From positions 50,366,232 to 50,430,231 of the forward strand of contig OW387136.1 of NCBI GenBank assembly GCA_936440205.1: a DNA stretch of 64,000 nt, read 5' to 3'. This DNA is from Lepidonotus clava (taxonomy: Eukaryota > Annelida > Polychaeta > Phyllodocida > Polynoidae). Positions within the stretch are counted from its first letter, which is position 1; the number at the start of each line of letters is the position of its first letter. Positions 43,801-54,715 of the stretch are shown here, piece after piece. The notes below the pieces were generated by a model. It had not been told where the DNA came from and did not search any database. It saw only the letters and a program-made list of their open reading frames with translations. The translations under genes were made by a program, and so were the position numbers.

Positions 43801-46800
43801 ACGGCGCATAGGCCGGGGAAAACGGCGCATAGGCCGGGGGAAAACGACACACAGTCCGGGAAATACGGCACATAGGCCGGGCATGGCAAGCGGGCCACGG
43901 GTTCAACTTGATGCACCGATTGTTCTAATAGTTACCTTGTATCAGCATTTATTCTACCTTGTTCTCGATACCAAAAGGTTATGGTTTGGAGAGCCTTGTT
44001 TCACGTTCATTTATTGTTGATGATGTTAGTCTGGCTGCTGGTCATATCTCACTCGGCGTATGGGTGGTTATTTTGCTGCCCAGCAGTGGCATGCCAATCT
44101 TAATTTATACTTCCTTCTGGGGATCCAAACCAAAATTTGATTGGTTCCCATCAAATTGTGCTTTGATCCTGTGATAGGGACGTGTGTAAAATTATTGATT
44201 GGCTCTGGCCACTGCTGGATCATAAAGTGGGTATAAAACCAAGGGGATGGGAAAAGGATATTTTATATAACATAGAAGGGGAGTTAGGTCTGGTATATTA
44301 CTATTATACCCTGCCCTGAGATATGGGTGGTAGCATTATTACTAAGAGGTCCTAATAATTATATATTGTGTATAGGCCTCAGGTACGTATCTATTTAGTA
44401 AAGTCACCTTGCTCACACATTTAGATGGCCAGGGGTCAGTTCTTAGAAGTCACCCCACACCAGCATTGTATCCACCGTTTGCCTTTGGCTGCAAATAGCA
44501 GCGTGTCCTAGGTTCTAACCCTTACCTATTGTGGCCCCTGGTCAGTAGTGCTTATTTTACCCCTGTTGTTGATGCATACCATTGTCACTAGAATAGGTCT
44601 AGCTGTGTTATACAAGAATTCAACGAAATAGAAATCCAAAACTGGTGGGGGCAAGGAGACCAACGGGTTTGCAACGTGACCAACCAGGAATAGTGGGGCT
44701 GCTTTGTCCACAATAGCAAAAGGGGGGAAGGGGGGGAACAACTATGTGACTTTTGATCCAGTGGGTCCTGTCTCCACTGGGGGGCACTGATGTATTCTTG
44801 GCCTCCCCCACCAGAGTGTAGTGGAGTGCCCCCTGAGGGGGGGTGTACAGAGTTTTTCCCCTGTTTTGTAACCAGCTATTTGTGACTTGTTTGTGACTTT
44901 GCTTTGGAAATAAACTAGGGAGAGATCCCACCCTGTTTGTCACTTCGCCACCAACCTTGCTTCTGTGTACACTTATTGCTGCTGCATGGATTACACCCTC
45001 CAACCCAGCCTTTAACACTGCCAGGCCCCACCTGCCTGTGCCATGGCCCTACTCTAACACTGCCCACCTATACCCATGGACACCTAGTAGATAGACTTCC
45101 CTTATTTTGGCCTAGCCCATGGCCACCCTTCACCATATATCCATAACATGCTAACCTTTTGCCCGTATTTCAGATCCCCCTAATTTACCCTAAACAGGAC
45201 CTAGAACTTACATCGGGAAGAATAGTCCATTCCATTTTTTTCAAAAAACAGCATATAAAAGTCACATTTTGAAGTTTGAAAATGATGAGAAATTCCATTT
45301 TTTGACAAGTCATGGTGCTTTCAAAAACCACCGGTGCAAATTAAAAAATACCGGCACCCAGCGCCCGGCAACAGCTTAAGTGCATGCGTACTAAAGGTAG
45401 GAGATAGTCTTTGGGACTTTGAGGCGCCCAGCAACAGTGACATATGCCTTGAACTTGAACGATATGATATGAAAAGCACTTATTGGTTGCCACCCCAACC
45501 CTGATCCGTGGAGCCCTGATCCGTGGAGCCCCGATCCGTGGAGCCCCGATCCGTGGAGCCCCCTCCACATACATATGAAATTATTTTACAATATCTTTAG
45601 GGCGCTGGCGAAGGCAAACCAGCAATCTTTGGATTTCAAATCCAATGCCTTACCACTGTGCTAGCGGGACAGATGGTAGTATGGGTGTTTGTTGAACATC
45701 TGACTTCTACTGCATTCGGAGTGAGGGGGTTGGGGTGAGAGCTGGAATGGGGGTCTGGTATGGGGGTCTGGAATGGGGAGGTCTGGTATGAGGGGGTCTG
45801 GAATGGAGATGTGGACGGATGGGGGTCTCGAATCTTGTTTATGACAAGAAGTCTCCTAAAGTCTCACACAGTCTCACAAGGTCTCATCAAGTCTCATCAG
45901 GTCTCTTAAGATCATTTAGGTCATATTTATATCCTTTCTCTCCTACAGAATTGAAAAAAAAATTGTTAAATTGAAAATAAAGTCTAATGGTGACCTATTT
46001 GTTGTCTTACAACAACTCATCCTTCTATAAATTCTTACACAACCTGTAGGTTATAACTGTAGTGGTCTAAACCGCATGGGAACACCCCGCAGCGCCCCCA
46101 GTGTCAATCACTCAAACTACCCCATCATATGGTGACTTCCTGATCATAGAGACCCCTCAATAAACCCCTCAAAACTCATCTCATCACTTCAGTTATATAA
46201 AGACATAACAACATTTCATAGACGTTTTCACATATAGTTCTATTCATACTTGATGACAAATTCCTAGGACTATTTCGCCTCTCATGGAAGCTCCCCTCCA
46301 GGACAGACATTATGACTTGTTTGATTTCTGTCGCCAGGAAAATCGCCAGAACCCATTTTTTATCGCCAGATTATTATACCTTGAGCCAAATTAATGCCTG
46401 CATTATAAAGTACAGTAATATGTTTCATAGAATCCTCTTTTAAGATTCTGCTAAGGCACAAAATCTAAGCATCAATACTATTGGATTTGTGCATGGATTC
46501 AATCCGAAAATCATGGGCTCCATTTCCTTCATCTTAGAAAATGAAATTGAATCATATCAAGAGGCCTGCTTTATATCTAACACAGGAATGATATAGGATT
46601 TATTTGTTAATCCAAGTTTTTTGAATTATTATTTATATTTATGACCAATAGGGCCTACGGACGAGGGATTCTAGGCCACCTTGACCCACAGAAACTTTAT
46701 TTTTATTTCAAACTGCTGACTTATGAGTCTCATTGTTATTTTTGTCAGGGATCTCCATAGGTGTGTGGAATTTTTTAAAGATATAGCAAAAGTAGCCAAT

Positions 46801-49664
46801 GATTTTAAGGAATTAGCCCCCAAAGGAGAAGGGAAATTGGGCTTTCGATACTTAACCCTTTAAGGATGCCAGTATCTCTCAGGCATCACCAAGCCTAGAC
46901 TCCTGTATCTCTTAGGCATCACCAGGCCTAGACGACAGATGCCTGAGAGATACACAGCATATATGTCAGAATTGTCAATTTGATGCTTAATGAATATAAA
47001 AATCTTTTTTTTTTCTATTTAAAAAGACTGAAATCAACCATATCATATTCTATCTCAGAATTGCCATTTGGAAAATAATTATTTATGTCATGTTATAGTA
47101 TCTTATTGGTCTAATCTAAAATATTAGGGTATCAGTGGCGTCTTTTGGGCAATTTCCCTCAGTTATTTGGTGTCCATTATGTAATATTTGAAAATTCTGT
47201 GGCGTCTTGAAAGGGTTAAAATATTTTTCTATGAAGAACCCTGAATTGTTAATATGTATAGAGTATTTTATCTTGTAGGATCAATAAGATCAGAAGAATC
47301 ATCCTTAGGGTGTCCCTTCAATATACCACAAAGATAATTGCACATCATAGCACAGGACTCATGTCAGTATATTTTAATGATATTGAAAATAAGGTTCCTA
47401 AAATACACAAGTTTATTCCTGTCGCCAGAAAAGTCGCCACATCCCTTTTTCTGTAGCCAAATTAGTGTTTATAGCGCCATTGGCGACTTGGCGAATGGCC
47501 AGCGTGAGCCCTGCTTTTTCATCAGTCTGAGTGGTATTTCTGATCTAGATTACGGTACTCAATATAGATTATGATTTCATCCAATGAGTAAAGGGCAAAA
47601 AGTACAATATAATTTACAAGGAATGAATAGTCAAACAATATCTCAGTAAACATTTACATCAACAAATCTTAAAGGGACGTTCTCGCCGCAGCTGACGTCG
47701 CTGCTGGCTATGTTGTAACCATCTAATGAGCCTGCCAAATTTGTGGCTTGATCAATGACGTTGCATTATTTAATCACCCCTGCCGCGAAGCGGCCACCTG
47801 GCCGTAGGCCAGGTGTGGGGGGATTATGCCGTAGTCACTTTCCATAGTTGATTACAACAGTACCAGAAATTGACTATTCAAGTTACTGTAATTATGCTTG
47901 ATAATACTGCTCAATATGATTAGAAATACTTAGTTTAAAATTACCACGTGTGAACAGCAAATATTTATTACCATCTATTTACATAGTTGTAAACATAGAT
48001 GCAGTGAACTCCGGCCGGATGATGTCACAACAGTGACGTTACCATTGCTTAGTCACCGTCACTATGGCGCAGTGACTTAGCGACGTTCTTGGCGACGTCA
48101 TACAAAGCGTCATTAGTTCATGGGTGGCCAGGCATAAGAAGGGAACAATGTAGCAATTGCACTGGCCTAATTACGACCGGCCAGCCCCACTGGTCTGACT
48201 GCCTGACAGATAAGCAACCACCACACTTGGGGGTTATAACCGTTGAAGGGAGGTTCTCGTCCGTAGGTTTCTAGGCTTAGATACGCCGACGTTAGCCTAA
48301 TGACGCGACGGCCGGCGACGTGTTTTGCACTTTTGGAATGTAATCTGGCGACGTCATTGGTCACGCCGTGAATTTGGCGCGGTTTAGGGGGGTTACAACT
48401 TATCAAATTAGGTCCATCTCACGGACGAGAACGTCCCTTTAAGGCGGGGAGGGGGGGGGGCGCGATCGTGGGACTCACCAACCCCATGCCCACGGGCTAT
48501 GATTATTATGATGATTCTTCACATTTTTTTCCAGGTTTTTCTAATATTGGCGTGAAAATAGTATATCTTATAAATCAAAAGATAGAGAAAAATAGGGTCT
48601 TTCATTTGGTGTAAAAAAAATTACTGTACCTCTAACACAGAGAGCGCAATAAGGATTGGGGCCTACTGCAAATGACCTGCTGAGAGGTGTTGTCTATCCT
48701 TAAGTACTTCAAGTGTCATACCCAAAAAATACTTTTAGGGGTGATTAAATTTTTTCCGGGATGATTACCCCATTTTCTTGTTACGCTCTGAAAGGGCAAA
48801 ACACGTCACCAGTGAAATCGTTAGGCTAACATCAGCGTACGTTAGCCTAACAACCACAGGACGAGAACGTCCCTTTAATTTTTATAGGCCAAAACCAGAG
48901 AACCATGTATAAGTAAGTGGCTGTAACTCTAGAACCAATGTATATAGAGATAAACATTTTATGACAGCAAGCAAATATGTATTATACTAGACACTAAATT
49001 AGGCTGATAACATGTTACTCAGTTTTTTTGGTTTTTTTTCAAGCATGTCTCATTTTTCATGTGATATAATGTTTCTTACTCCAGGGTCATCTCCGTGGAG
49101 CCCTTGGCCGACAACATCAGACACTTCAACAGTTCAGTCATGCTGAACGGCTTCACCGACAGGATCACCCTGGTCACCAACGCCGTGAGCAACATTCGGG
49201 AAAAGGTGTTCTTTAAAACTTACAAGGAAAACAAGGGAGGGACGAGTATGTGGGAGGGGAAGGTGGCCTGTCAGGGTGGCCAGGGCTGCCCCTACGCCTG
49301 GAGTATTCTCATGGACGACCTCCTGCCAATAGCCCTAAGCAAAGGGATAACCACAGCCATCATGAAGATAGACATTGAGGGAGCCGAGCATTTAGCCTTC
49401 GCCCAAGCCTCAGCGTTATTCTCTAAAATCCACATTCCACTCATCTTTACAGAGATGACCATTCAGCGCAAGTTTTGTGGGGTGAACGCACCAGAGTCAG
49501 AGGATAAAAGACTGACGCTGAACATGTTTAGTTTCCTCATAAAGCAGGGATACACTCGTGTGTTTACTTTAAATGGAAAGTCTTTGGACCCCAATCATTG
49601 TTCAGAGACTTGGCCCACAGATGGTATTTGGGTACATTATACACAAAAGTTCCCGCTAAAGTAA
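31285..49664 (+). CDS. FkbM-type methyltransferase paralogue (two exons, 17.2-kb intron)
   Basis: Exon 1 (31285-31894) and exon 2 (49085-49664) join at CAG|GTAGGT and CTCCAG|GG. The protein has a basic N-tail and membrane anchor (LLNVVMTLTLLYVF), a short Pro/Ala stem, and then the FkbM domain. The domain carries the SAM motif DLGANLGQYSL at the end of exon 1 and VEPLADNIRHF plus KIDIEGAEHLAF in exon 2. These are the expected positions for cofactor binding and the acidic catalytic/metal motif. Exon 1 is 610 bp (1 mod 3), whereas the paralogous exon is 2522 bp (2 mod 3) with the same splice phase. A shift between about 31545 and 31565 therefore separates the anchor frame from the catalytic frame. 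Exon 2 is fully intact. It is either a recent pseudogene, an allele or a sequence error. Confidence 0.82.
32330..33713 (+). repeat. 5' LTR of element B (with inserted foldback)
   Basis: 1,384 bp, TGTAAAATTATTG to AACTTACA. A TATA-like box lies at 32377 and AATAAA at 33409. It is 356 bp longer than the 3' LTR because of the element at 32509-32860 and its target duplication. Short open frames inside (for example 33027-33242) recur in the 3' LTR and are not genes. Confidence 0.93.
32509..32860. mobile_element. 352-bp foldback element inserted in the 5' LTR
   Basis: Absent from the 3' LTR, where TATA appears once; here TATA flanks the insert (32505-32508 and 32861-32864). Inside, inverted segments mirror each other: CATCGCGCGGTGAATT and its complement, then AGCATTGGCTCCTATGGGAG and a near-complement around 32765-32785. 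There is no coding sequence. The outermost ends are not clearly complementary. Confidence 0.88.
33811..34137 (+). mobile_element. Element B, extra 108-aa frame in the leader
   Basis: An ATG-started frame about 100 bp after the 5' LTR, rich in Arg and Gln at its C-terminus, with no family I recognise. Ty3/gypsy elements normally have no frame here, so it may be an accessory frame or chance. Confidence 0.4.
34371..34730. repeat. Three tandem 120-bp repeats in the leader of element B
   Basis: Units start at 34371, 34491 and 34611, each opening GCTCTCCT and containing CTATCTCCCAGTGAAA and ATATGGACGGGAAAGAGGG. They differ at only a few positions. They lie between the extra frame and gag. Confidence 0.92.
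35784..37451 (+). mobile_element. Element B, gag part
   Basis: A 555-residue frame: a capsid-like helical region, a Pro-rich segment, an Arg/Gly/Asn-rich region and one CCHC zinc knuckle near the C-terminus. It is followed by pol in the -1 frame without an ATG of its own; Ty3/gypsy elements commonly make Gag-Pol by frameshifting. Confidence 0.9.
37469..41200 (+). mobile_element. Element B, pol part (protease, RT, RNase H, integrase)
   Basis: About 1,240 residues in the order protease, reverse transcriptase, RNase H, zinc-binding and core integrase, then a Pro/Arg-rich C-terminal extension. The domain order (RT-RNase H before integrase) places it in Ty3/gypsy. Its 3' end overlaps the start of the env-like frame by about 40 bp. 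Confidence 0.95.
41158..43242 (+). mobile_element. Element B, env-like part
   Basis: A 694-residue frame with a signal peptide, a basic cleavage-like site followed by a hydrophobic glycine/alanine segment, a coiled-coil-like region, a transmembrane segment near residue 540 and a Pro-rich cytoplasmic tail. This layout resembles baculovirus F-type/errantivirus envelope proteins; it is assigned by layout, not by a search. In related elements env is made from a spliced RNA. Confidence 0.78.
43780..43880. repeat. 21-bp tandem repeat upstream of the 3' LTR
   Basis: About five units of the type ACGGCGCATAGGCCGGGGAA, with the last two degraded, between env and the 3' LTR. Confidence 0.88.
44185..45212 (+). 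repeat. 3' LTR of element B
   Basis: 1,028 bp, TGTAAAATTATTG to AACTTACA, nearly identical to the 5' LTR apart from the insert there. Confidence 0.95.
45494..45562. repeat. Short tandem repeat CCCGATCCGTGGAGC
   Basis: Four or five copies of a 15- to 16-bp unit (CCTGATCCGTGGAG / CCCGATCCGTGGAG) just after element B. Confidence 0.85.
45600..45670 (-). tRNA. tRNA-Ser(UGA)-like sequence, probably a pseudogene or SINE head
   Basis: On the minus strand the text reads GTCCCGCTAGCACAGTGGTA, then AAGGCATTGGATTTGAAATC, then CAAAG and a degraded T arm with GGTTTGCCTTC. The D arm and the anticodon stem-loop (TGA) resemble tRNA-Ser. The acceptor stem halves do not pair well, the variable arm is short and the B box is off consensus. 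It is best read as a tRNA relic or the head of a tRNA-derived SINE. Confidence 0.5.
45671..46851. other. Intron DNA, no gene seen
   Basis: GGGGGTCTGGAATGG-type G-rich simple repeats at 45725-45830 and GTCTCAC/GTCTCAT repeats at 45850-45910, then AT-rich DNA. Nothing else was recognised. Confidence 0.5.
46856..47215. mobile_element. TTAA-flanked MITE with 20-bp TIR
   Basis: A 360-bp element between TTAA at 46852-46855 and 47216-47219. The left end CCCTTTAAGGATGCCA and the right end TGGCGTCTTGAAAGGG are near complements. Near the left end a 29-bp unit is repeated (46872 and 46905) and then partly inverted (about 46938-46953). TTAACCC-type ends are piggyBac-like. Confidence 0.75.
47673..48874. 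mobile_element. TTAA-flanked MITE, copy 3, split by a ~1-kb insertion
   Basis: The left part (47673-about 47765) and right part (about 48780-48874) match the two halves of the reverse complement of 30103-30295. TTAA flanks at 47669-47672 and 48875-48878. Between them lies another element whose ends read TAATCACCCCT and AGGGGTGATTA (about 47768 and 48738-48748). Confidence 0.82.
48247..48438. mobile_element. TTAA-flanked MITE, copy 4, nested
   Basis: A 192-bp member of the same family as 17799-17990, flanked by TTGA (48243-48246) and TTAA (48439-48442). It lies inside the element that splits copy 3. Confidence 0.88.
49085..49664 (+). CDS. FkbM-type gene, exon 2 (catalytic C-terminal part)
   Basis: Acceptor TTACTCCAG; 579 bases are open to the TAA at 49662-49664. 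The first base completes the split AGG codon and the frame then reads VISVEPLADNIRHFNSSVML, continuing to the KIDIEGAEHLAF motif and the C-terminal TDGIWVHY typical of FkbM proteins. Base composition is coding-like, in sharp contrast to the flanks. Confidence 0.92.
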
Positions 49665-49722
49665 ATCTCGTCATGGGAAATTTTTTCCATGTTTATATCA
49701 TCAATATAATGAAACATTTTTG

Positions 49723-49771
49723 CAAACATTTAAAATTCCCTGTCTGAAAAAACAGGGAATTTAAATGTTTG
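49723..49771. repeat. Hairpin in the 3' flank of the FkbM-type gene
   Basis: CAAACATTTAAAATTCCCTG is mirrored by CAGGGAATTTAAATGTTTG with a one-base bulge and a short A-rich loop, 59 bp after the stop codon. It could be part of the 3' UTR. Confidence 0.8.
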
Positions 49772-51168
49772 TATTTTGATCTTAAATTTTTTAGGGTAAA
49801 CATCAAATATTACCATAAAGTATCATATATGCCGTTTTTATGACAATGAATCAGAGATTTTAAAGACATAAAAAATTAGAAAATACTGGTTGTCATAGCA
49901 AGCAATTACCTGGTAGGTCACGTGACAAATATAATTAAAGATGGGCAATTTTTGCCATAAAAATCATAAAAATGGCTTAAAATGCAAAAAATATTGTTTT
50001 TTTGACTCTGGCTTAGGGATGTAAGTTTTCAGATTTTAATCTGATGTCAGATTTTTTTTGCATCATCCCCTGAAATAATAATTTTCAAACTGAATTCCTT
50101 ACATGACGTTTTAGGGCATTTTAGAATTATTCTAAATTTTATTTCTGGGGTTTCAGATTTTTTCATTAAACCTGACTTCCATCCCTGCTGGCTTTGCATT
50201 GTGAAATTGTTCCCTGCGTTATTTTGCACAATTTGATACCATTATTATCATAATCTACATTTATGTAAAATTTGTTTGAGTTCATAAAGAACATGAAACA
50301 TAAGAAAAATTGAAAATTTTAAGGATTTTTGCCTCATACTGTTCACTATTTACATATGTACTCATATTTATTATGTTGTACAACACAAAGGAATCTTTGA
50401 ATACTATACTGACAGAGAATACATAAAATGCAATGTGTTTCAAACATTCATTTATCATAACTATCAATATCATGAGGTGTCATGCTTGTGTGCATGTCCA
50501 CGTGTGGCACTATATGAAGTTACTAAACAATTAATTTTCGGCTATTTTCCCTTATAATTAACTAATTAATAAGTATTCAAAGGTCACAAGTTTAACATGC
50601 TGATTTTATGAAATACATTCAGAAACTAATCATATTGATTCACTGAACCATTTATTAACTGAACAACGTATCTATATTGAAAAGATAATGTAATATCATA
50701 CATTTCTGATAAATTCTAATGATAATATAATAAGTTTATAACGTTGGTGGCTTTTTGTTGGGAGATTATGTCGCTATATTCTCATTTATTAGCCTCCTAT
50801 AATCCAAACAAAATCAGAATGGCATCATGCCATTCATAAAAAATAAAGCAAAAAGTCACCGATATCCGACACATGAATTATATATGGTCAATTACTTTTT
50901 GAATTTTTGAAAAATATTAAATATCTTTGAAGATATGGAGGATTGAAATAGGGCATTAATATCATCGTAATATATCTTACGATTTTAGCATTGGTGGTCA
51001 GGAAAGGTTAATTTGATCATCTTACTGGAAATGACAAAGGGAAAAATTGCCACAAGCCAGGGAAATCTCAGGGAAAGCACAGACTTTGAAAACGAAATTT
51101 GATTTGGGACCCTGTAGACTTGAATGTTGTTCAGTTGGTCAGTGTGACCGAGGCTTAGCGTGTGAAGT
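49772..51168. other. AT-rich intergenic DNA
   Basis: No gene was seen. About 51000-51117 resembles the reverse complement of part of the MITE at 59592-59842 (GGGAAAAATTGC, GGGAAATCTC, GGGAA). Confidence 0.5.
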
Positions 51169-51534
51169 AAATTCTCCCTACCACGAACAGCTGAATTACA
51201 GTATTTTAAAAACATTTAAGCTAATTTGGGCTAAATTTGTCGACAAAAACACAGCAAAAACTATAGAAAATAAACAAATAACTGTTAAAAATATCCAAAA
51301 ATAACGAACGAATTTTCAAACTACTTAGAAAATATTCAATACATACATATACAAATTAAAATATAATGATCGCTAGTTTTCCTTCAGGTTTCAGGAAATA
51401 TAATGATACAATTAATGAAAATGTGTACATGCTAAAGGCTTGTGATTTGTCGACATATTACCCAGCATGCATCTTTGTCTAAGCTAACCTGCAGGTAAAC
51501 CTCAGGAATTCGGCCATCCGTGGTTGGGAGAATT
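51169..51534. mobile_element. TTCTCCC-type MITE, copy 1
   Basis: The left end AATTCTCCCTACCACG and right end TCCGTGGTTGGGAGAATT are near complements; ACCTGCAGGT lies inside the right end. Related to 62799-63154 and to a half copy at 53085-53237. Confidence 0.7.
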
Positions 51535-54073
51535 GGAAGAGCTATCTGCTAAGGTCACTCATTGAGTACGGTAACGGGGGTAACGGGTAGCTAGTCATGG
51601 AGTTTATCGACGTTACTGTCTACAGCTGTAATTAAACGCTAATTTATCGTATTCCATTTGGTGAAATGTAAGGATCTACCGACCCTACCGACCCTTTCGA
51701 GGCATGAAACGTAAACACAACAATTATTTTTTTGGCCCAATTACCTGGTAGTTTAAAATGTGTGTTCTAATTGTAGTTATTTAACTATAGAGCGAGGGAG
51801 TGAGAGAGAGCCCTGAAGGGAAGACCGAACATTATATTGTGCATCAGACCGAGAAGCTCTGTCTGTATAATCATTAAGACCTAAGGGAAAACGCAGGGAT
51901 TTCTTTTCACAAAGTGAATAGTCACCAATATTAGATTCTTGTAGACAGTGACAGAGGAGACCCTCACCATTTTTAATCCTCTATTGATATGTCTGATTGG
52001 CTAACAAATGGGCACCGTTTTTTGAAAATTAAAGAAATAGATAGATTTAGATTTGTCATGGTATCTTTACCATAAGTAACATACTTTTGAAAAGGAAGTG
52101 GATCTACTGGACCATTTGCTGTTCCCAGATATTTCAGTGTTAATAAAACAGTTTTGGATTTAACATTTGTCCATCAAGAGCTCTTTAAAAGATCATTCAC
52201 AGGGGCAGATCGATTAATTTTGGAAAGGGGGGGGAGGCACATATTAAAAAGGGTTTCGGGCACCCCTCCAAATTCTCGAGTTTTACATTATAAAAATCAA
52301 AATTTGGTCAAAAAAAGGGGGGAAGGGGCGTGCACCCCATGCGCCCCCCCCCCCCCCCCCCCCCCTCTAAATCCGTCGGTGATTCATTGATTCCAAATTG
52401 AAGTTGAAAACTTGTTTATAGTCAGATCTAAAAAGCCGCTTACGATCGAATATCTGAATTGAAATACTATAGATGAAGTGTTGATTTTGCACAGCATATA
52501 CTTTAATCAGATTGTCAGTATCAGGAAATCCCTAGGAAATAAAGCCTTCAAATGATTGTCTGATTTATCTTTTTATTTCGGTTTTACTGATAGGTTTAAT
52601 TGCAATCACCTCATACAGTAGATTTAACAACACTGCAATTAATACGTTTTTAGAGAAAAAAAACCGGAATGTAACACAGCTGTTGAACAAAACTGCCTTT
52701 CTGCTGAAATATCAAAGATGGTAGGGAATGGCAGCAATTTGATTGTAGCTCACATTGACTGATAATAATTTGATACGTAGCACGAACTATATGGTTGATA
52801 AACTGTAAAAAAAAAAAAAAAAAAAAAAACGTTAATTTTGTGCTGCATATATTTTCGTGGATTTTATAGTAAGTCAAAACGTTAATCACATGTTAACCAG
52901 AACTTACTTTTTCTGCAAATGATCATATTCAAGGATGTTGATTACATTCCTTGACGGTTACGGGGGTGAAGAGGGTGAAGCCTTCAGAAGGGGTGTGGCA
53001 TATTTTGTGGTTAAACATTATACAGATCAATATCAGCTATCTTATCATGTTGTATCCATATATGTTTATCATGTTATAAGTCGGTTCGAAAATTCATTCA
53101 TTATATAAATATGTAGAGAAAATTTTGTTGAATTTTCTATAGATTTCCCCTTGTGTGTTTTTTTTGACAAAATAAGTCCAAATTAACCTGAAGGTGCTTA
53201 AAATACTGAAAATCAGCTATCTGTGGTAGGGAGAATTATACACAGGTCTTAAGTGGAATAGTCCCATGTGCCTCATCCACCGCATTAGTCAGTTAACCTG
53301 ATATTAATGATCACTGGCTGCCCATAGTAACCTGGATTTGGTTGAGAGAATACCAATTAAAGCCTTCAACTTAAAATGGAATCCAAAAGAATGTATTCCT
53401 TGAGATTGAAATATGATGCCTAAATTTGACAGTAATACTACTCTTTATTCCAAACAATGTTTTTTTTTTTTCATTATTCTTTAACTTTGTATTGGACTGA
53501 ATCAATATGAAATGTAAATCCCTGCATAAGGAAACAAGAGGATATACTTGCAGGGATATAATATAAGTTTTCTGATTTTGTCGGATTTCCGTTTTTTCCT
53601 CTCCAGATCAATTTCAAAATTTTGAATTTAGAACACATATCGCAACATCATAAGGATACATCAAAATGGATTTGCATAGGATGACATGCTTTTGACATTT
53701 CCAACCAATCAAAATTAAACGTCTGCTTCCCTACAGTATCTTATTAGGATTTCCTAAAGAGCAAAGTGAAAGTAGAATTAGAATGAAAAAGAATATAAAG
53801 CAATCATAATATGAAAAGTACGAGGATGAGACTGCGTTTGGAGCTAGCTATTATCTATAATTAACTGCGACTAATTACCTACACCATATACAACAGATAA
53901 TTAACTCTCAATAGTTCACATTTTTTAATAGAATTCTTACTTTCCCATATGAAATTGAGAGCAAAATTCGCACATTCTGTGACAAAATTTGCACATTTGT
54001 GCGAATTTGCAAGCATTGGCACACCCCTGTAATGGATGAATCTAATATTCTCTTTTTAATGTAATACTGACAT
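51535..54073. other. AT-rich intergenic DNA with a half MITE and homopolymers
   Basis: 53085-53237 is the right half of the TTCTCCC-type MITE. A run of more than 20 C at 52345-52366 and a long A run at 52807-52828 are present. No gene was seen. Confidence 0.5.
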
Positions 54074-54715
54074 ATTATATGCAAGGCTAACTCTCTCTTT
54101 CATATGAAGGAAAAGTAAGCACTGTTGAATTAATCTTACTTAAACATTAGGCATGAAAGTAAGTAACCTCTACATAAAAATTGTTAAGAAATTTTTCCTT
54201 TGATATTGAAGATCCACAGAAAACCTATTGACTACATTTGTGTGGTTGACCTAAAACCATAGAACTGTACGCAATGAAATGATAGGAATCTAGGGGAAAC
54301 CCCTGATTCAAAAACCCTGATGTAATGTGGAGCCTGTTGTCATGGTAACAGTTTAAATTCAGTATCAACTGGGGAAGGAAAGAGAATAGAACAATGCAAC
54401 AATAATAAACAGTGAAAGTACTGTGTTTTATTTTCCATATTACAATAAAATCAATTTGCTAAAGAGAAAACCATGCAGTGATTTAAGTAGATGACTAAAT
54501 TTCTGATTGTAAATTCTAAGGCTGCCAATAAATCTGAAAAACTTGAATTTACAACAGACTCCCAAATGACTGTGGATTAACTCACACCCTCAAAACGCAT
54601 ATAGCCAAATTACCTACCCAAAACCAAACTGATACAGTAATTCATTTAGCACATTGAACCCAAAACACCACAAAGGACTCTTTGAAGACAATGTGTATCA
54701 CCTCAAGTACTATCC

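Larger units (their letters stand above)
32330..45212 (+). mobile_element. Env-bearing Ty3/gypsy element B (young, looks whole)
   Basis: A 12.9-kb retrovirus-like element in the intron of the FkbM-type gene, in the same orientation. It has long TG...CA LTRs, a leader with a small extra frame and tandem repeats, and then gag, pol and env-like parts, each one long open stretch. A 4-bp target duplication TCGG flanks it (32326-32329 and 45213-45216). It looks whole; the only clear disruption seen is a foldback element in the 5' LTR. Apart from that the LTRs look almost identical, so insertion is recent. Env-bearing Ty3/gypsy elements of this kind (errantivirus-like) occur in insects and other invertebrates. 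Confidence 0.93.
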
